DNA from: Agaribacterium haliotis
Lineage (GTDB): Bacteria; Pseudomonadota; Gammaproteobacteria; Pseudomonadales; Cellvibrionaceae
Direction of reading: 5' to 3'
Assembly: GCF_002312815.1 (NCBI RefSeq)
Contig: NZ_NKQJ01000007.1
Location: forward strand, 1 to 64,000
DNA length: 64,000 nucleotides
Within the stretch, counting starts at the first letter, position 1. Each line of letters starts with the position of its first letter. The translations under genes and the position numbers were made by a program. The notes beneath the pieces were generated by a model that made no database searches, was not told the origin of the DNA, and worked only from the letters and a program-made list of their open reading frames with translations. Positions 34,965 to 44,190 of this stretch are shown here, piece by piece.

Positions 34965-35425
34965 ATAAAGCGGCTGTAATCGTTCCGCCGTGAACGTGAT
35001 ATAAGCAACCAAGACCCTCAGCTGCTGTGAGGCGCCAGGGAAGGAACTACGCCGCGTCTTGGCTGCTTGTATGCCGTTTACATTTGACTACTCGCTTCAG
35101 TTTTTTTCAATAAATAAAGCGGCTGCGATGTTTATAGAATGAACTTGATTTAAGCAACCAAGATCATCAGCAGCAGGGAGCTGCTGCCCCGGCTCCAGGG
35201 ATGGATCCACGCCGCGTCTTGGTTATTTGTATTCAATTTATATTTGACTGCTCGCTTCAGTTTTTTCCAATAAATAAAGCGGCTGCGATGTTTATGGAAT
35301 GAACTTGATATAAGCAACCAAGACCATCAGCAGCAGGGAGCTGCTGTTGAGGCTCCAGGGATGGATTTACGCCGCGTCTTGGTTGCTTGTATCAAGTTCA
35401 TATGTGGCTGCTAGTTTCAGTTTTA
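34959..35425. repeat. Three tandem ~155-bp hairpin units after the GH16 gene
   Basis: Units start at 34959, 35108 and 35268, each with CAATAAATAAAGCGGCTG, and end in a CAGTTTT tract. Each holds a long hairpin with AAGCAACCAAGA on one side and its complement on the other. In unit 3 the arms (35300-35324 and 35376-35400) pair over 25 bases with one mismatch. The inner part has its own CAGCAGC/GCTGCTG stem and the core CTCCAGGGATGGATTTACG. The first unit includes the GH16 stop codon. They could be stacked terminators, mRNA stabilisers or a structured RNA. Confidence 0.85.
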
Positions 35426-35433
35426 TCGGGCTA

Positions 35434-37470
35434 TTAACTCGAATGCGCTTGGCCAATATGCTTTTCTAAAAACTGTTCAATTTCTTGTAGCAATACTTGG
35501 CGAGTCGAGCCTTTATCTAAGTAGTGGCTTTCTTCTTCAAACTCCAGATAGCGCAGCTCTTTATTATTTTTCTCAAGCGCAGTTGCAAAACTTCGGCTCT
35601 GCACAACCGGAACAACGGTATCGTGCTGGCCGTGAAATAATAAAACCGGCATGGCGACATCTGCCGCATAACTAAGTGGTGAAGCCTGCTTCAGCTCTTT
35701 ATTGCTTTTACCGACCATGGCCGCGTAAATATTTTTTTGCATAGTGTTATTCATGCGTGTGCGGTTGGCGACTAAATCCGATAGGCCGGCATAACTGACG
35801 GCGCAACTAAAGTGCTCTTTTTGTTGTGATGCGGCAAGCATCGCAGCATAGCCGCCATAACTTGCGCCCACAATGCAAATACGTTTTGGGTCTACTTGAT
35901 AGCTTTCAGTCAGCCATGCTGCGGCGTCCGCCAGGTCGCTTTGCATGCTGCCGCCCCAGTTTTTAATCGCCTGCTGGCTAAAGTCAAAACCGTAACCGGT
36001 GGAGCCGCGAAAATTCGGTTGAATAACGGTATAACCCCGGCTGGCGAGAAACTCCGCCCACCAATCAAAGCCGCCCCAGGTTCTTGCCATCGGCCCGCCG
36101 TGGGGGAAGACAATAGCCGGCCCACCTTTTTTAACGCCGCCGTGGGGCAGGCTGATATAGGCTTCAATCTCAAGCCCGTCGCGGGCCCGATACTGCACTT
36201 TGCTTTTACCACTTAGTTTGCTGTCATCTAATAAGGGGTATTGTGAACCGAGCTGCTCAACCTTGCCGGCTTTTCTGTCAACCAGGTAAAAGTGTTTGGG
36301 CATGCCCGATTTTTGCGAGCTAACAATGAGGCGTGTTTCATCGTCGCTGAAACTTTCCATCACGTTAAAACGCTCGGGCAGGGCTTTGTCTATCATCGCT
36401 TGCAGGCGGTTGTAGTTTTCATCCCAGTAGGTCCAGCCGTTGCCGTCGCCGTGATGGGTGCCAATAGCATCGTTGCTAAGCGGGGAATAAATTAAAGCAC
36501 CGGCAACGTCGTTATCTTCTGCGGCAAAAACAAGCTCACCTTGTTTGTTTTCAGCGCGAATATCGATTTTGAAAATCGCGGCATAGCCGTTGTGATCGGC
36601 CTTGTAATACAGCACATTTGGGTCGGCAGCAAAACCGAGCGGTGTAATCGGGGGCTGCTCAAACTGTTTGTAGCTCCACAGGGTGAACCAATCATTGTTT
36701 TCAAGGTTCAGCACCTGAATCGAAATTTCCCGGTCGCGCTCGCCTTTGTGTGCAGACTGTGCGATGCCGAGCCTAACCCGGCCCTGCCTGTCGGCCATCC
36801 AACGCCGCACATTGCTCATCGTGCGCTGGGCTTTTTTCTTGGCGCGCTTTTTATTTAGGTTAATTTCATACACAGCGGGCAAGCCCGGTGTTTTTAAATC
36901 CAGCTGCATCAGAATATGGTTGGGTTTTTCCGGCAGGGTAGAGACGATGCGATCGCGAAGCTGGGGGCGAAAGTCTTTTTTACCCGGTACAAATACCGGG
37001 CGAAAATCTTCGTTGTTGTTGATACTTACACGAATAAGTTCGGTCTCGCTAACTTCGGCCCTGGCCCAGCCCATGCGCTCACTGGGGTAGGCAATGCTTA
37101 CCAGCATCACTTCATTATTGGCCCAGTGATAGCTGCGCATTTTAAACTTGCGGTTGTCGCTAACTAAGACATCCTTGGTCTCGCCGCTTTCTAAGTTGGT
37201 TGTACGCAAATACGTGGTATCGCCAACATACTGGTAAAACGCAAGTTGTTTGCCATTGGGTGAAAGGCTTAACGATGTGATTGAAGGGCGCTCGGAAAAT
37301 GCCCGGATTGGTATGTCGCTATCTGCCTGGCTAAGCGCCAGCGACGACAACAGCGCAGTAACAGCGGCTAAAAAGGTGGCTAAAAAGGTGCTAAAGAAGG
37401 TTTTTGTAAATGTGGCAAAAAAGGCAGATAAAATACGGGGTACTGCTAGGGGAAATACAAGGGTTTTCAA
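35434..37470 (-). CDS. S9 prolyl oligopeptidase-family serine peptidase
   Basis: A 678-residue exported peptidase. The signal region holds a degenerate repeat (FFATF, FFSTF, ATF) built from a 12-bp DNA repeat. A beta-propeller domain (about 50-410) is followed by an alpha/beta hydrolase domain with FPHGGPMARTW, the nucleophile elbow GASYGGYAA, the acid in HGQHDTVVPV and the His in EESHYLD. This is the acyl-peptide hydrolase/DPP group, which cleaves short peptides in the periplasm. It converges on the GH16 gene across the hairpin repeats and has no functional link to agar use. Confidence 0.93.
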   Translation of the reverse strand: MKTLVFPLAVPRILSAFFATFTKTFFSTFLATFLAAVTALLSSLALSQADSDIPIRAFSERPSITSLSLSPNGKQLAFYQYVGDTTYLRTTNLESGETKDVLVSDNRKFKMRSYHWANNEVMLVSIAYPSERMGWARAEVSETELIRVSINNNEDFRPVFVPGKKDFRPQLRDRIVSTLPEKPNHILMQLDLKTPGLPAVYEINLNKKRAKKKAQRTMSNVRRWMADRQGRVRLGIAQSAHKGERDREISIQVLNLENNDWFTLWSYKQFEQPPITPLGFAADPNVLYYKADHNGYAAIFKIDIRAENKQGELVFAAEDNDVAGALIYSPLSNDAIGTHHGDGNGWTYWDENYNRLQAMIDKALPERFNVMESFSDDETRLIVSSQKSGMPKHFYLVDRKAGKVEQLGSQYPLLDDSKLSGKSKVQYRARDGLEIEAYISLPHGGVKKGGPAIVFPHGGPMARTWGGFDWWAEFLASRGYTVIQPNFRGSTGYGFDFSQQAIKNWGGSMQSDLADAAAWLTESYQVDPKRICIVGASYGGYAAMLAASQQKEHFSCAVSYAGLSDLVANRTRMNNTMQKNIYAAMVGKSNKELKQASPLSYAADVAMPVLLFHGQHDTVVPVVQSRSFATALEKNNKELRYLEFEEESHYLDKGSTRQVLLQEIEQFLEKHIGQAHSS

Positions 37471-37839
37471 TACTTACTCCTGACTATTATTTTTATTTCC
37501 GGTGCGACTATTTATTTTCGCGCGACTTTAACATGGGCCAGCACGCCGGGATAATTATCGGCGAACATTTGGCTAAATGTGCTTTTAGTGCATACCTTGC
37601 GCTGGGCTTTGCCTGGTTTTTGATCGATGGCTCGGTTTAGCGGCCGCTTAATTCGTGTTAACAGGCCCTAGGGCGGCAGCCAAGCCTGGCTCTGCAACTG
37701 GTATCTGCGCCTGGAATTCTCGCCTTGAATTTGCGCGAGCATTGAGCTGGCTCACTATTGAGTGCATCCGGCTTGTAGTACAATTTCAACTTTGTGCCTG
37801 TAAGCTAGCGCCGCGTTTATTAGTGATCGGAGTTTGAGC
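37471..37839. other. Intergenic region with one dispersed repeat
   Basis: Apart from the 24-bp repeat at 37648-37671, this 369-base stretch shows no gene. It carries the promoters for the divergent peptidase and lipoprotein genes, which I could not place. Confidence 0.4.
37648..37671 (+). repeat. Dispersed 24-bp repeat, copy 3
   Basis: TTAATTC-GTGTTAACAGGCCCTAG, matching copies 1, 2 and 4 except for the variable seventh base. Confidence 0.8.
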
Positions 37840-38553
37840 ATGTTGTTATTTGCCCGTTTACCTGTTGTATTGTCAGCCTTGCTGTTATTGCCGGCTTGCA
37901 CAACAACTCGCGTGGATGAGTTGACGGATGACGAGGGCGGTTTGTTAGCCGGTAAGACGGTTACTTATTCGCAATATAATGAGCTGCCCGACTTCCCAAT
38001 TAAAACGGCGGCGAATCTGCGCTCGGGCATGCTTGATATTGCCGGTGCCATTACCAGTGGCAACAAGATGATCAAGCGCGCAGAGGTTGGCGACCCGGCC
38101 TTTGATATCGCCCAGCTGCTTGGCCAACAGCTTGAAACACGCTACGGCGCAAGCATTGAGCAAGGCAGTGGCAAAAAAATAAGCTCAAAAAAATTGGATC
38201 ATGTTGTTAAGGCGTATGACGACTACGACTTTGTGTTGGATGTACGCACTTTAAGCTGGTCTGCAGCGTATTTGCCGTCTAACTGGAAGCACTATTCAGT
38301 TCAGTATTCGGCCTTGGCGCGTTTGATTAATGTCGATAAAAAAACGGTGGTTGCCGAAGAGGTATGTGCGTTTAACACCAGTTTAAATGACCCCCAGGCA
38401 GCGCCGACTTATAAAGAACTGGAAGCCGGCCCGCGCCTGGCGCAGGAACTGGATGCAGCGGTGCAGTACTGCGTTAAACATATCAGTGAGATGGCCAGGT
38501 TCCATGTGCAGCAGATTAAGGCGGATATGGCCACAGATAAGCGCGGGCACTAA
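37840..38553 (+). CDS. Lipoprotein of unknown function
   Basis: A 237-residue lipoprotein. The signal ends in the lipobox LPAC followed by TTTR. The body contains predicted alpha/beta segments (ADLRTLSW-like VLDVRTLSWSAAYLPSNW; VAEEVCAFNTS) and two Cys at VCAF and QYCVKH that might pair. No family is recognised. The chosen ATG at 37840 follows CGGAG; a TTG two codons upstream is possible. It stands alone between two dispersed-repeat copies. Confidence 0.75.
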   Translation: MLLFARLPVVLSALLLLPACTTTRVDELTDDEGGLLAGKTVTYSQYNELPDFPIKTAANLRSGMLDIAGAITSGNKMIKRAEVGDPAFDIAQLLGQQLETRYGASIEQGSGKKISSKKLDHVVKAYDDYDFVLDVRTLSWSAAYLPSNWKHYSVQYSALARLINVDKKTVVAEEVCAFNTSLNDPQAAPTYKELEAGPRLAQELDAAVQYCVKHISEMARFHVQQIKADMATDKRGH

Positions 38554-38565
38554 GGCGCGGCTTTA

Positions 38566-38582
38566 ACTTAAGCAGGCCCTAG
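38566..38582 (+). repeat. Degenerate copy of the dispersed repeat
   Basis: ACTTAAGCAGGCCCTAG shares CAGGCCCTAG with the 24-bp repeat but differs in the left half. It sits between the lipoprotein gene and the convergent porin gene. Confidence 0.4.
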
Positions 38583-38596
38583 CTTATCACCAGAGC

Positions 38597-39901
38597 TTAC
38601 CACCAGGCTTCAAACTGCGCGCCGATGGTTGTTGCTTCAGATTCGCCCATTTTAATCTGCTCGCCATCGTTGCTGTGTTGGTAAACCAGTGTTTCGACAT
38701 CCATATTGGCGTAGGTGATAAAAAATCGAATCACGGGTCTGTCCCAGTAGCCGCTGCCAGCGTGCAGGTTTTGGCTGACGGTAAGCTTATAGCCGCTGTT
38801 GGTACCGTCTTGTGCCGGGTCGGTTGCGGTGAAACGAACTTGTTCGTAACCGGTTTCAATTTCCGTTGAGGTGCGCTGATTCCAGGCAAGGCTATTGCGA
38901 AGCACCAGAGAATTCCAGTGCGCATCTACCTGCTCGGTGTAATTTCGCTTGCGCGCGGCTTCGTCAAAGTGTGCATTTTCGTGTGACCAAATATAGGCGA
39001 TGCGGTAGTCTTCGGTGATGTGTTTAAGGCCCTGGTAAAAAGCGCCAATCTGATAGCTCGGTGTTTGTTGCCAGGTACGCGTTATAGACATCGAGGTATT
39101 GTGGCTATAGCGCAAGAAAAATTCATCGTTGTTAAAGTAGTCGCCGCGATGCAGCTTAAAGGCCAGCTGATAGGCATTGGGGTTTAGTTCTCTGGCGTTG
39201 CTGTTGTCATCACTGACCGCCGGGCCCATAAACGTGCCGAAGTTGGCAAACACATCCAGCTCTATCTGCTTCGGTAAAACAATTTTTCGCAGTGAACTGG
39301 AAACGGCCACCATGTCGCCACTTTCTAAGTTGGTCTCGTTGTAAAGGTTGCGGGTAACGCCGATGCTAAACAGCCCGGCACCGACATCAAGGTCGTCCAT
39401 GCCAAAACCTAAACCGTCACTCGAGAGCGCCTGCATATCGTTTAGCACGGTTTCAACACGCGCATAGTAACGTTTGCCGGCCCAAAAGCGCGCATTGCTG
39501 TGCTGGGTAAAAACACCGTCGGCCTGGGTGTAGAGCTCATCAAGCGCCAGTTCATCGCCGTAGACAATATTGGCGTTTAGACCCCAGGCCATATCGTGGT
39601 CGTGGGTGAAACCCTGGTTAAAATGCAGCTCGAGCCAGTTGGCCTCATTGCCCATGCGCCCGCCCGAGCTATCGGAATAGCGATTGCCGGCGAGGCGGAA
39701 GATATTCATACCGTTTGCAGCCCAATCGTAGGCTTCGGCATTAAGGATCGGGTCGTTGCTAATACCTAAGCCACCTTTGGCGTAGCCGTGGAACTCAAAA
39801 CCCGGTTCGATCACCGAGCTGGCGTGGCTGAATGAACAAAGTAAGCCCAGCGTCAGGCTGTTGAATACAAAGCTGGTTTTTTTAGGCATCGGCAAGTTCA
39901 T
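38597..39901 (-). CDS. LamB-type (maltoporin family) outer-membrane porin
   Basis: A 434-residue outer-membrane sugar porin. After a signal peptide (about 26 residues, ending HAS) the mature start is FEFHGYAKGGLG, closely like the FHGYARSGIG start of LamB. The internal WAGKRYYAR and DDLDVGAG blocks, and the C-terminus WDRPVIRFFITYA ending in FEAWW, also match maltoporins. LamB channels pass maltose and maltodextrins; here agar-derived or other oligosaccharides are possible but unproven. The ATG at 39901 was chosen because it gives a normal signal; the frame extends 80 codons further up without one. Confidence 0.88.
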   Translation of the reverse strand: MNLPMPKKTSFVFNSLTLGLLCSFSHASSVIEPGFEFHGYAKGGLGISNDPILNAEAYDWAANGMNIFRLAGNRYSDSSGGRMGNEANWLELHFNQGFTHDHDMAWGLNANIVYGDELALDELYTQADGVFTQHSNARFWAGKRYYARVETVLNDMQALSSDGLGFGMDDLDVGAGLFSIGVTRNLYNETNLESGDMVAVSSSLRKIVLPKQIELDVFANFGTFMGPAVSDDNSNARELNPNAYQLAFKLHRGDYFNNDEFFLRYSHNTSMSITRTWQQTPSYQIGAFYQGLKHITEDYRIAYIWSHENAHFDEAARKRNYTEQVDAHWNSLVLRNSLAWNQRTSTEIETGYEQVRFTATDPAQDGTNSGYKLTVSQNLHAGSGYWDRPVIRFFITYANMDVETLVYQHSNDGEQIKMGESEATTIGAQFEAWW

Positions 39902-40285
39902 ATTAGTTACGGCTGACGAACGCTTGCTTCTACAAAAGAGAAAGAGGTCGTACAAGGGCTTATACAAAAGCAAAAATTCTAACATAAGCCAAGCGAGCAT
40001 AGGCTTGGGCTGGCGCTCATAGCGGCGCTTTTTCCCAAAATATTGATTTAGCACCATGATGCACAAAGCGGCTTTCGCAAAACAGTCATGTTTACCGGCG
40101 CCGCCTATGTTAACTTTCTGGTTTGCATCGCTAACTTGCACCGTTTTACTTGCACGGCTTTACTTGCAAGTCGCAAGCAAACTGCAACATAGATAAACAA
40201 TGTGGCATTTATATTATTATCGAGTATGAGCGGGCTTATATTGACGCTGTGCCAGCATTTTGATCACTTAATGAAGGAGCCTAAG
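39902..40285. other. Divergent intergenic region
   Basis: The 384-base space between the porin and amidohydrolase genes should hold both promoters. The open frames reaching into it on both strands lack signal peptides and family similarity. No clear operator was seen. Confidence 0.35.
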
Positions 40286-42025
40286 GTGAAGCTTATCTCA
40301 CGTGAGTATGTCAGTTTTTTGTTTTTAATGTTTCTAGCTGTTGCACTTAGCTATAGCAGCCCGGCCAGTGCGGTTGATAGTGTGTATGTTAACGGCCAGG
40401 TCTATACCGTTGATGCCACCAAGCCCTGGGTCAGTGCCTTTGCTGTGGATAAGGGCAAGTTTGTTGCGCTGGGCAGCGATTCGGAAATTAAAAAGCTGGC
40501 GAAAAAACACACGCAGCTGATTGATCTTGACGGCCAGTTTGTTATGCCCGGCTTGATCGATAGCCATACCCACCCCGTGCGGGTGATTATGTTTGAAGAT
40601 ATCTTGTTTCGTAACGATAACTTCACCCACCGCACGCCGGATGAATTTGGCGAGATCTTAAAAACTTATGCACAAAAGAACCCGGATAAAGAGTGGATCT
40701 ACGGAGCGGCTTTTTCGTGGAGCTATTTTCTAAATAGCGGCGTAGAGATGGATCGCCACTTTATCGATAAATATGTTGCCGACAGGCCGGTTGTTATCGA
40801 GGACGACGGTGGCCATGTTGTGGTCGCTAACACTAAAGCTTTGCAGCTTGCGGGCATCAACAAGGATACTAAAGACCCGGTCGGTGGCAGCATCGCCCGA
40901 GATAAAAACGGCGAGCCCACCGGTAGGCTAAATGCGTCGCCGGCGATTAAGCTGGTGCTTAAATATCATCCTCGTTTTGACTTGGCCGACGTCTATTACG
41001 CAGCAAAAAAATCGACAGCCATTATCAGCTCGTTTGGTTTTACTGGTATAAAAATTCTCGAGGGTGACGAGGTACAGATGCAGGCTTTTCACAAGCTCGA
41101 TAACGAAGGGCTGCTGAAGATGGACGTGCGCATGTACCCGTATCAGGAGGACTTCTATTTTGGTTATCGCAACGATGATGTGATCTTAAAGCGCGATCAG
41201 TACCGCAGTGAGCACTTTGCGGTGACGGGGGTAAAGCTGTTTATTGACTCAACGCCCTTTGGCCGTGCGATTGCGGTAAAAGAGCCCTTTAAGGGCGACG
41301 GCAAGGATTTTGGTAAGACCTTTACTACCTATGAGCAGTATCGCGACGATATGCTGCGCTGGAACGGCCTGGGTTTGTCGGTGGCGACCCACACCATGGG
41401 TGATCGCGGTTTTGAACTTGAGGTCAACGCGATGGAGGAGTCGGCCCAAAAAAATGGCCTGGAAAAAGTGCGTGCGCTTCGCAACCACGTTGCTCATGCG
41501 ATGATGATAGATCCGGCCGATTTGCCTCGCTTAAGGCATGTCGGCGGTTTTGTTGAGTTTTCACCGAATGTGTTTTTGGGTTTGCAGCTTGCCGACGCGG
41601 TAAAAGACGATATGGAGTTTGATCAGGTGCGGCGGTTTTGGCCAATTGCCGATGCGGTAAATGCCGGTGTCGGCTACACTATCGCCAGCGACTGGATTCA
41701 GGCACCGATGAACCCGTTTTTACATATCGAACAGGCGATGACCAGAAGCCCGGCTGGGGCGACATCCATACAAGATAAATTTGCCTATAGCCAAACGATT
41801 TCCCTGCCCAAGGCCATAGAGGGCTACACCATCAATGCCGCGAGACTTATGCATATGGAAGATAAAGTCGGATCTATCGCTAAAGGCAAACACGCCAATT
41901 TTATTGTGCTAAATAACAACCCCTTTGATATACAGGTCAATCAAATCCACACCCTGTTTGCCAAACAGGTGGTGTTTGAGGGTGAGCTTGTGCACAGCAA
42001 TGAAAAACAAGTAAGCAGGGATTAA
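40286..42025 (+). CDS. YtcJ-type amidohydrolase, exported
   Basis: A 579-residue metal-dependent hydrolase of the amidohydrolase superfamily (YtcJ/amidohydrolase 3 group). I chose the GTG at 40286: AAGGAG lies 7 bases upstream and the product starts with a clean signal peptide (KLISREYVSFLFLMFLAVA... ending ASA). FVMPGLIDSHTHP supplies two metal-binding His, ATHTMGDRG and NHVAHAMM further His, and IASDWIQAP the catalytic Asp region. C-terminal EGYTINAARLM and GSIAKGKHANFIVL are family hallmarks. The substrate is unknown. It may form a unit with the two following outer-membrane barrel genes. Confidence 0.9.
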   Translation: MKLISREYVSFLFLMFLAVALSYSSPASAVDSVYVNGQVYTVDATKPWVSAFAVDKGKFVALGSDSEIKKLAKKHTQLIDLDGQFVMPGLIDSHTHPVRVIMFEDILFRNDNFTHRTPDEFGEILKTYAQKNPDKEWIYGAAFSWSYFLNSGVEMDRHFIDKYVADRPVVIEDDGGHVVVANTKALQLAGINKDTKDPVGGSIARDKNGEPTGRLNASPAIKLVLKYHPRFDLADVYYAAKKSTAIISSFGFTGIKILEGDEVQMQAFHKLDNEGLLKMDVRMYPYQEDFYFGYRNDDVILKRDQYRSEHFAVTGVKLFIDSTPFGRAIAVKEPFKGDGKDFGKTFTTYEQYRDDMLRWNGLGLSVATHTMGDRGFELEVNAMEESAQKNGLEKVRALRNHVAHAMMIDPADLPRLRHVGGFVEFSPNVFLGLQLADAVKDDMEFDQVRRFWPIADAVNAGVGYTIASDWIQAPMNPFLHIEQAMTRSPAGATSIQDKFAYSQTISLPKAIEGYTINAARLMHMEDKVGSIAKGKHANFIVLNNNPFDIQVNQIHTLFAKQVVFEGELVHSNEKQVSRD

Positions 42026-42060
42026 TACTGCTGCAGCTTTTGCAACAATTTGGAGAAAAT

Positions 42061-42882
42061 ATGATGTTTATTTTATCAGCGAATACTTGCTTTCGTACGA
42101 TGTTATTACTGGCCGCTGGTGTTTGCGCGACGGTCAGTCACGGCGACAGTGCTGATGGCGGCATTGATGCCTCGGACCCAACTAAAATATACAGCTATGC
42201 CGGTGCCGGTTATAAATTCACCGACTTTACCAATGGTGAAAGCCTAAGTGAGTTTAGAATCTCCGGCAATTTAGGTTTTAGTGCTACGGATATGGTGCTG
42301 TTTGAGCTTGGCTACGGCAGCAGTGGCCAGGTCGATGCCGGCGACGACAGCGGTTTTACTAACGCGCGTGCGCGCTGGTTTCATATATTTAATATGGATT
42401 ACAGTGTTGCATCGGGTTATCGCGGTGTTGCGAGCCAGGTAGATATGCAGCTGGCCGGTGATATTGTTGGTACCGATGGCGCCAACAACCTTGCCTTAGG
42501 CGCGGTGCCGGCCTTTGGTTTATCACCGCAGTGGAGCTTTTTTCTGCCGCTAAGTGCGGTAATCAATTGGGATAAAGATTTTGACAAGCGCCGCGGCAGT
42601 GGTGTGGCGATCTCGCCGCTATTGGTTTATGTGCCGAATTGGTGGGCCGGCAGTTATGTGCAAATTTGGCCAACCTATACACGTTTTGTTGAAGGTGATA
42701 TTGGCGGTGAAGGCGGCGCGAATCTCGATTTAACCATCGGGGGTGCTATAACCGATACCGTATTGTGGAGCATTACGGGCCAGAAAAACTTTGATCAGGA
42801 TTTTAATGAATTAAAGCAGGGTGTTGAAACAGGTTACGGTAACGACTGGAATGTATTTGCAAGTATCAGCGCGTATTTTTAA
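42061..42882 (+). CDS. Outer-membrane beta-barrel protein of unknown function
   Basis: A 273-residue protein with a signal peptide (cleavage near residue 30) and alternating aromatic beta strands ending in a terminal Phe (FASISAYF), the usual C-terminal signal for the Bam complex. GGAGAAAAT precedes the ATG at 42061. It lies 35 bases after the amidohydrolase gene and the next barrel gene starts within it, so the three are probably co-transcribed. No family was recognised. Confidence 0.75.
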   Translation: MMFILSANTCFRTMLLLAAGVCATVSHGDSADGGIDASDPTKIYSYAGAGYKFTDFTNGESLSEFRISGNLGFSATDMVLFELGYGSSGQVDAGDDSGFTNARARWFHIFNMDYSVASGYRGVASQVDMQLAGDIVGTDGANNLALGAVPAFGLSPQWSFFLPLSAVINWDKDFDKRRGSGVAISPLLVYVPNWWAGSYVQIWPTYTRFVEGDIGGEGGANLDLTIGGAITDTVLWSITGQKNFDQDFNELKQGVETGYGNDWNVFASISAYF

Positions 42883-44080
42883 GGCTGTGCTGTCGGCGGC
42901 TAAACAACATACTATCTGCGCTTTTATTTGTGTTGTGTTTGCAACAGCCGCTGCACCTGTTGCTGCACAGCAGCAGTCCGCTGCCGATAGGCGCGAACTT
43001 GCGGCAAACGAAGACCCGCTGCTAGAGAAAATTGAACAGAAAAACAGCGGGGCTTTGCACAGCAGTGTCGATGCTTACGGGGTGCTGTATTTGCGTTATC
43101 GGCGCGGCAACAACGAATTGAGCGCGGTTGAAGACAATGGCTCGCGCGCCGGTGTGGATGCGTATTATGAATATCAAAAGCAGCACTGGTTGTTTGCTCG
43201 TTACGAACTCGGTTTTAATGTTTTTGATGAATTAAATGTCGCGCGCTACGAGCAGGCTGAGCAGGCGCGTTTTTTAAACGGTGACTCGTTGTTTACGCGC
43301 CTGGCCTATGTCGGCATTCAGACCGAAGCGCTGACCTTTGCTTTTGGTAAAAATTGGTCGAGTTATTATCAAGTTGCAAGTTTTACCGACCGTTTTGACT
43401 CGCTCGGCGGCGAAGCGCACGGGGTTTACAATGCAGGCTCGGATGGCGGCTCGGCGGGCACCGGGCGCGCAGATAATGCGCTGCAGTCGCGGCTTAGCTG
43501 GCAACGTATAGCCGGGCTTAAATCGTTAAATGTGAATGTTCAGTTGCAAAATAACAGGCCGGTAAGTGGGCTCGAATCTGAACGCTACGGCCTCGGTTCT
43601 GGCCTTAGTCTGATTGCCGAGCTAGCTAATCGCCTGAGTTTGGGCCTGGCCTATAATAAGGCCGCGCTGCAGCCGGGCGGCGAGGCGCGTGCCGCTGGTA
43701 TAACCGGCGATACTGAGGTGCTGCTTGTCGGCGCGCAGTGGTATAACTCACACTGGTTTGTCGGCGCGACCTATTCGCACAGTGACAATCTAAATACTGA
43801 CGAAACGGGGCGCTATTTTAACGGCCGTGGTTCAGAGCTTTATATGCAGTATCAGTGTTTGCCCAATACCTGGCTGTTGGCTGGCTTTAATAAAATTCGG
43901 CCCGACTCTAAGGCCGATGTTGCTTCTTACCAGCTTGATTATTCTGTATTGGGGCTGCGTTACAGTTTCTCGGATTTTGATCGCATGATCTATGTTGAAA
44001 GCCGCCTGGACGATAGTTTTAGCAGCGACGGGCAGCAAATTGGCAATCAGTATATTATCGGGCTGCGCTGGAGGCTTTAA
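42851..44080 (+). CDS. Porin-like outer-membrane protein
   Basis: About 409 residues, similar in layout to general 16-strand porins (Gram-negative porin family): a signal peptide, a charged N-terminal region (LAANEDPLLEKIEQ), then SVDAYGVLYLRYR, RLAYVGIQTEALTFAFGKNWSSYY and a C-terminal GLRWRL ending near an aromatic-hydrophobic terminus. The KNWSSYYQVASFTDRFDS segment is like the porin constriction loop area. The start is uncertain. The ATG at 42851 overlaps the previous gene by 32 bases; a GTG at 42887 directly after that gene's stop would also give a signal peptide. Confidence 0.78.
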   Translation: MYLQVSARIFKAVLSAAKQHTICAFICVVFATAAAPVAAQQQSAADRRELAANEDPLLEKIEQKNSGALHSSVDAYGVLYLRYRRGNNELSAVEDNGSRAGVDAYYEYQKQHWLFARYELGFNVFDELNVARYEQAEQARFLNGDSLFTRLAYVGIQTEALTFAFGKNWSSYYQVASFTDRFDSLGGEAHGVYNAGSDGGSAGTGRADNALQSRLSWQRIAGLKSLNVNVQLQNNRPVSGLESERYGLGSGLSLIAELANRLSLGLAYNKAALQPGGEARAAGITGDTEVLLVGAQWYNSHWFVGATYSHSDNLNTDETGRYFNGRGSELYMQYQCLPNTWLLAGFNKIRPDSKADVASYQLDYSVLGLRYSFSDFDRMIYVESRLDDSFSSDGQQIGNQYIIGLRWRL

Positions 44081-44141
44081 TTTTTTCTGTAACCAGTGCG
44101 TTCGCAAGAGCATGTTCTTAAGTGCATGCAGAGAAAACTAA

Positions 44142-44179
44142 GCGCTTAACGCCGGCTGTATACAGCAAACGTTAAGCGC
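44142..44179. terminator. Double stem-loop between convergent genes
   Basis: The outer arms GCGCTTAACG and CGTTAAGCGC enclose a second perfect palindrome, GCTGTATACAGC. On the minus side the hairpin is followed by TTTTC, on the plus side by TTTATTTT a little further on, so it can end transcription both ways between the porin and the serine hydrolase. Confidence 0.85.
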
Positions 44180-44190
44180 GCGATTGTGCT

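Noticed and set aside
34959-35425. Three repeats considered as a CRISPR array
   Set aside because: Units are ~155 bp with internal hairpins and no unique spacers of 30-40 bp; no cas genes.
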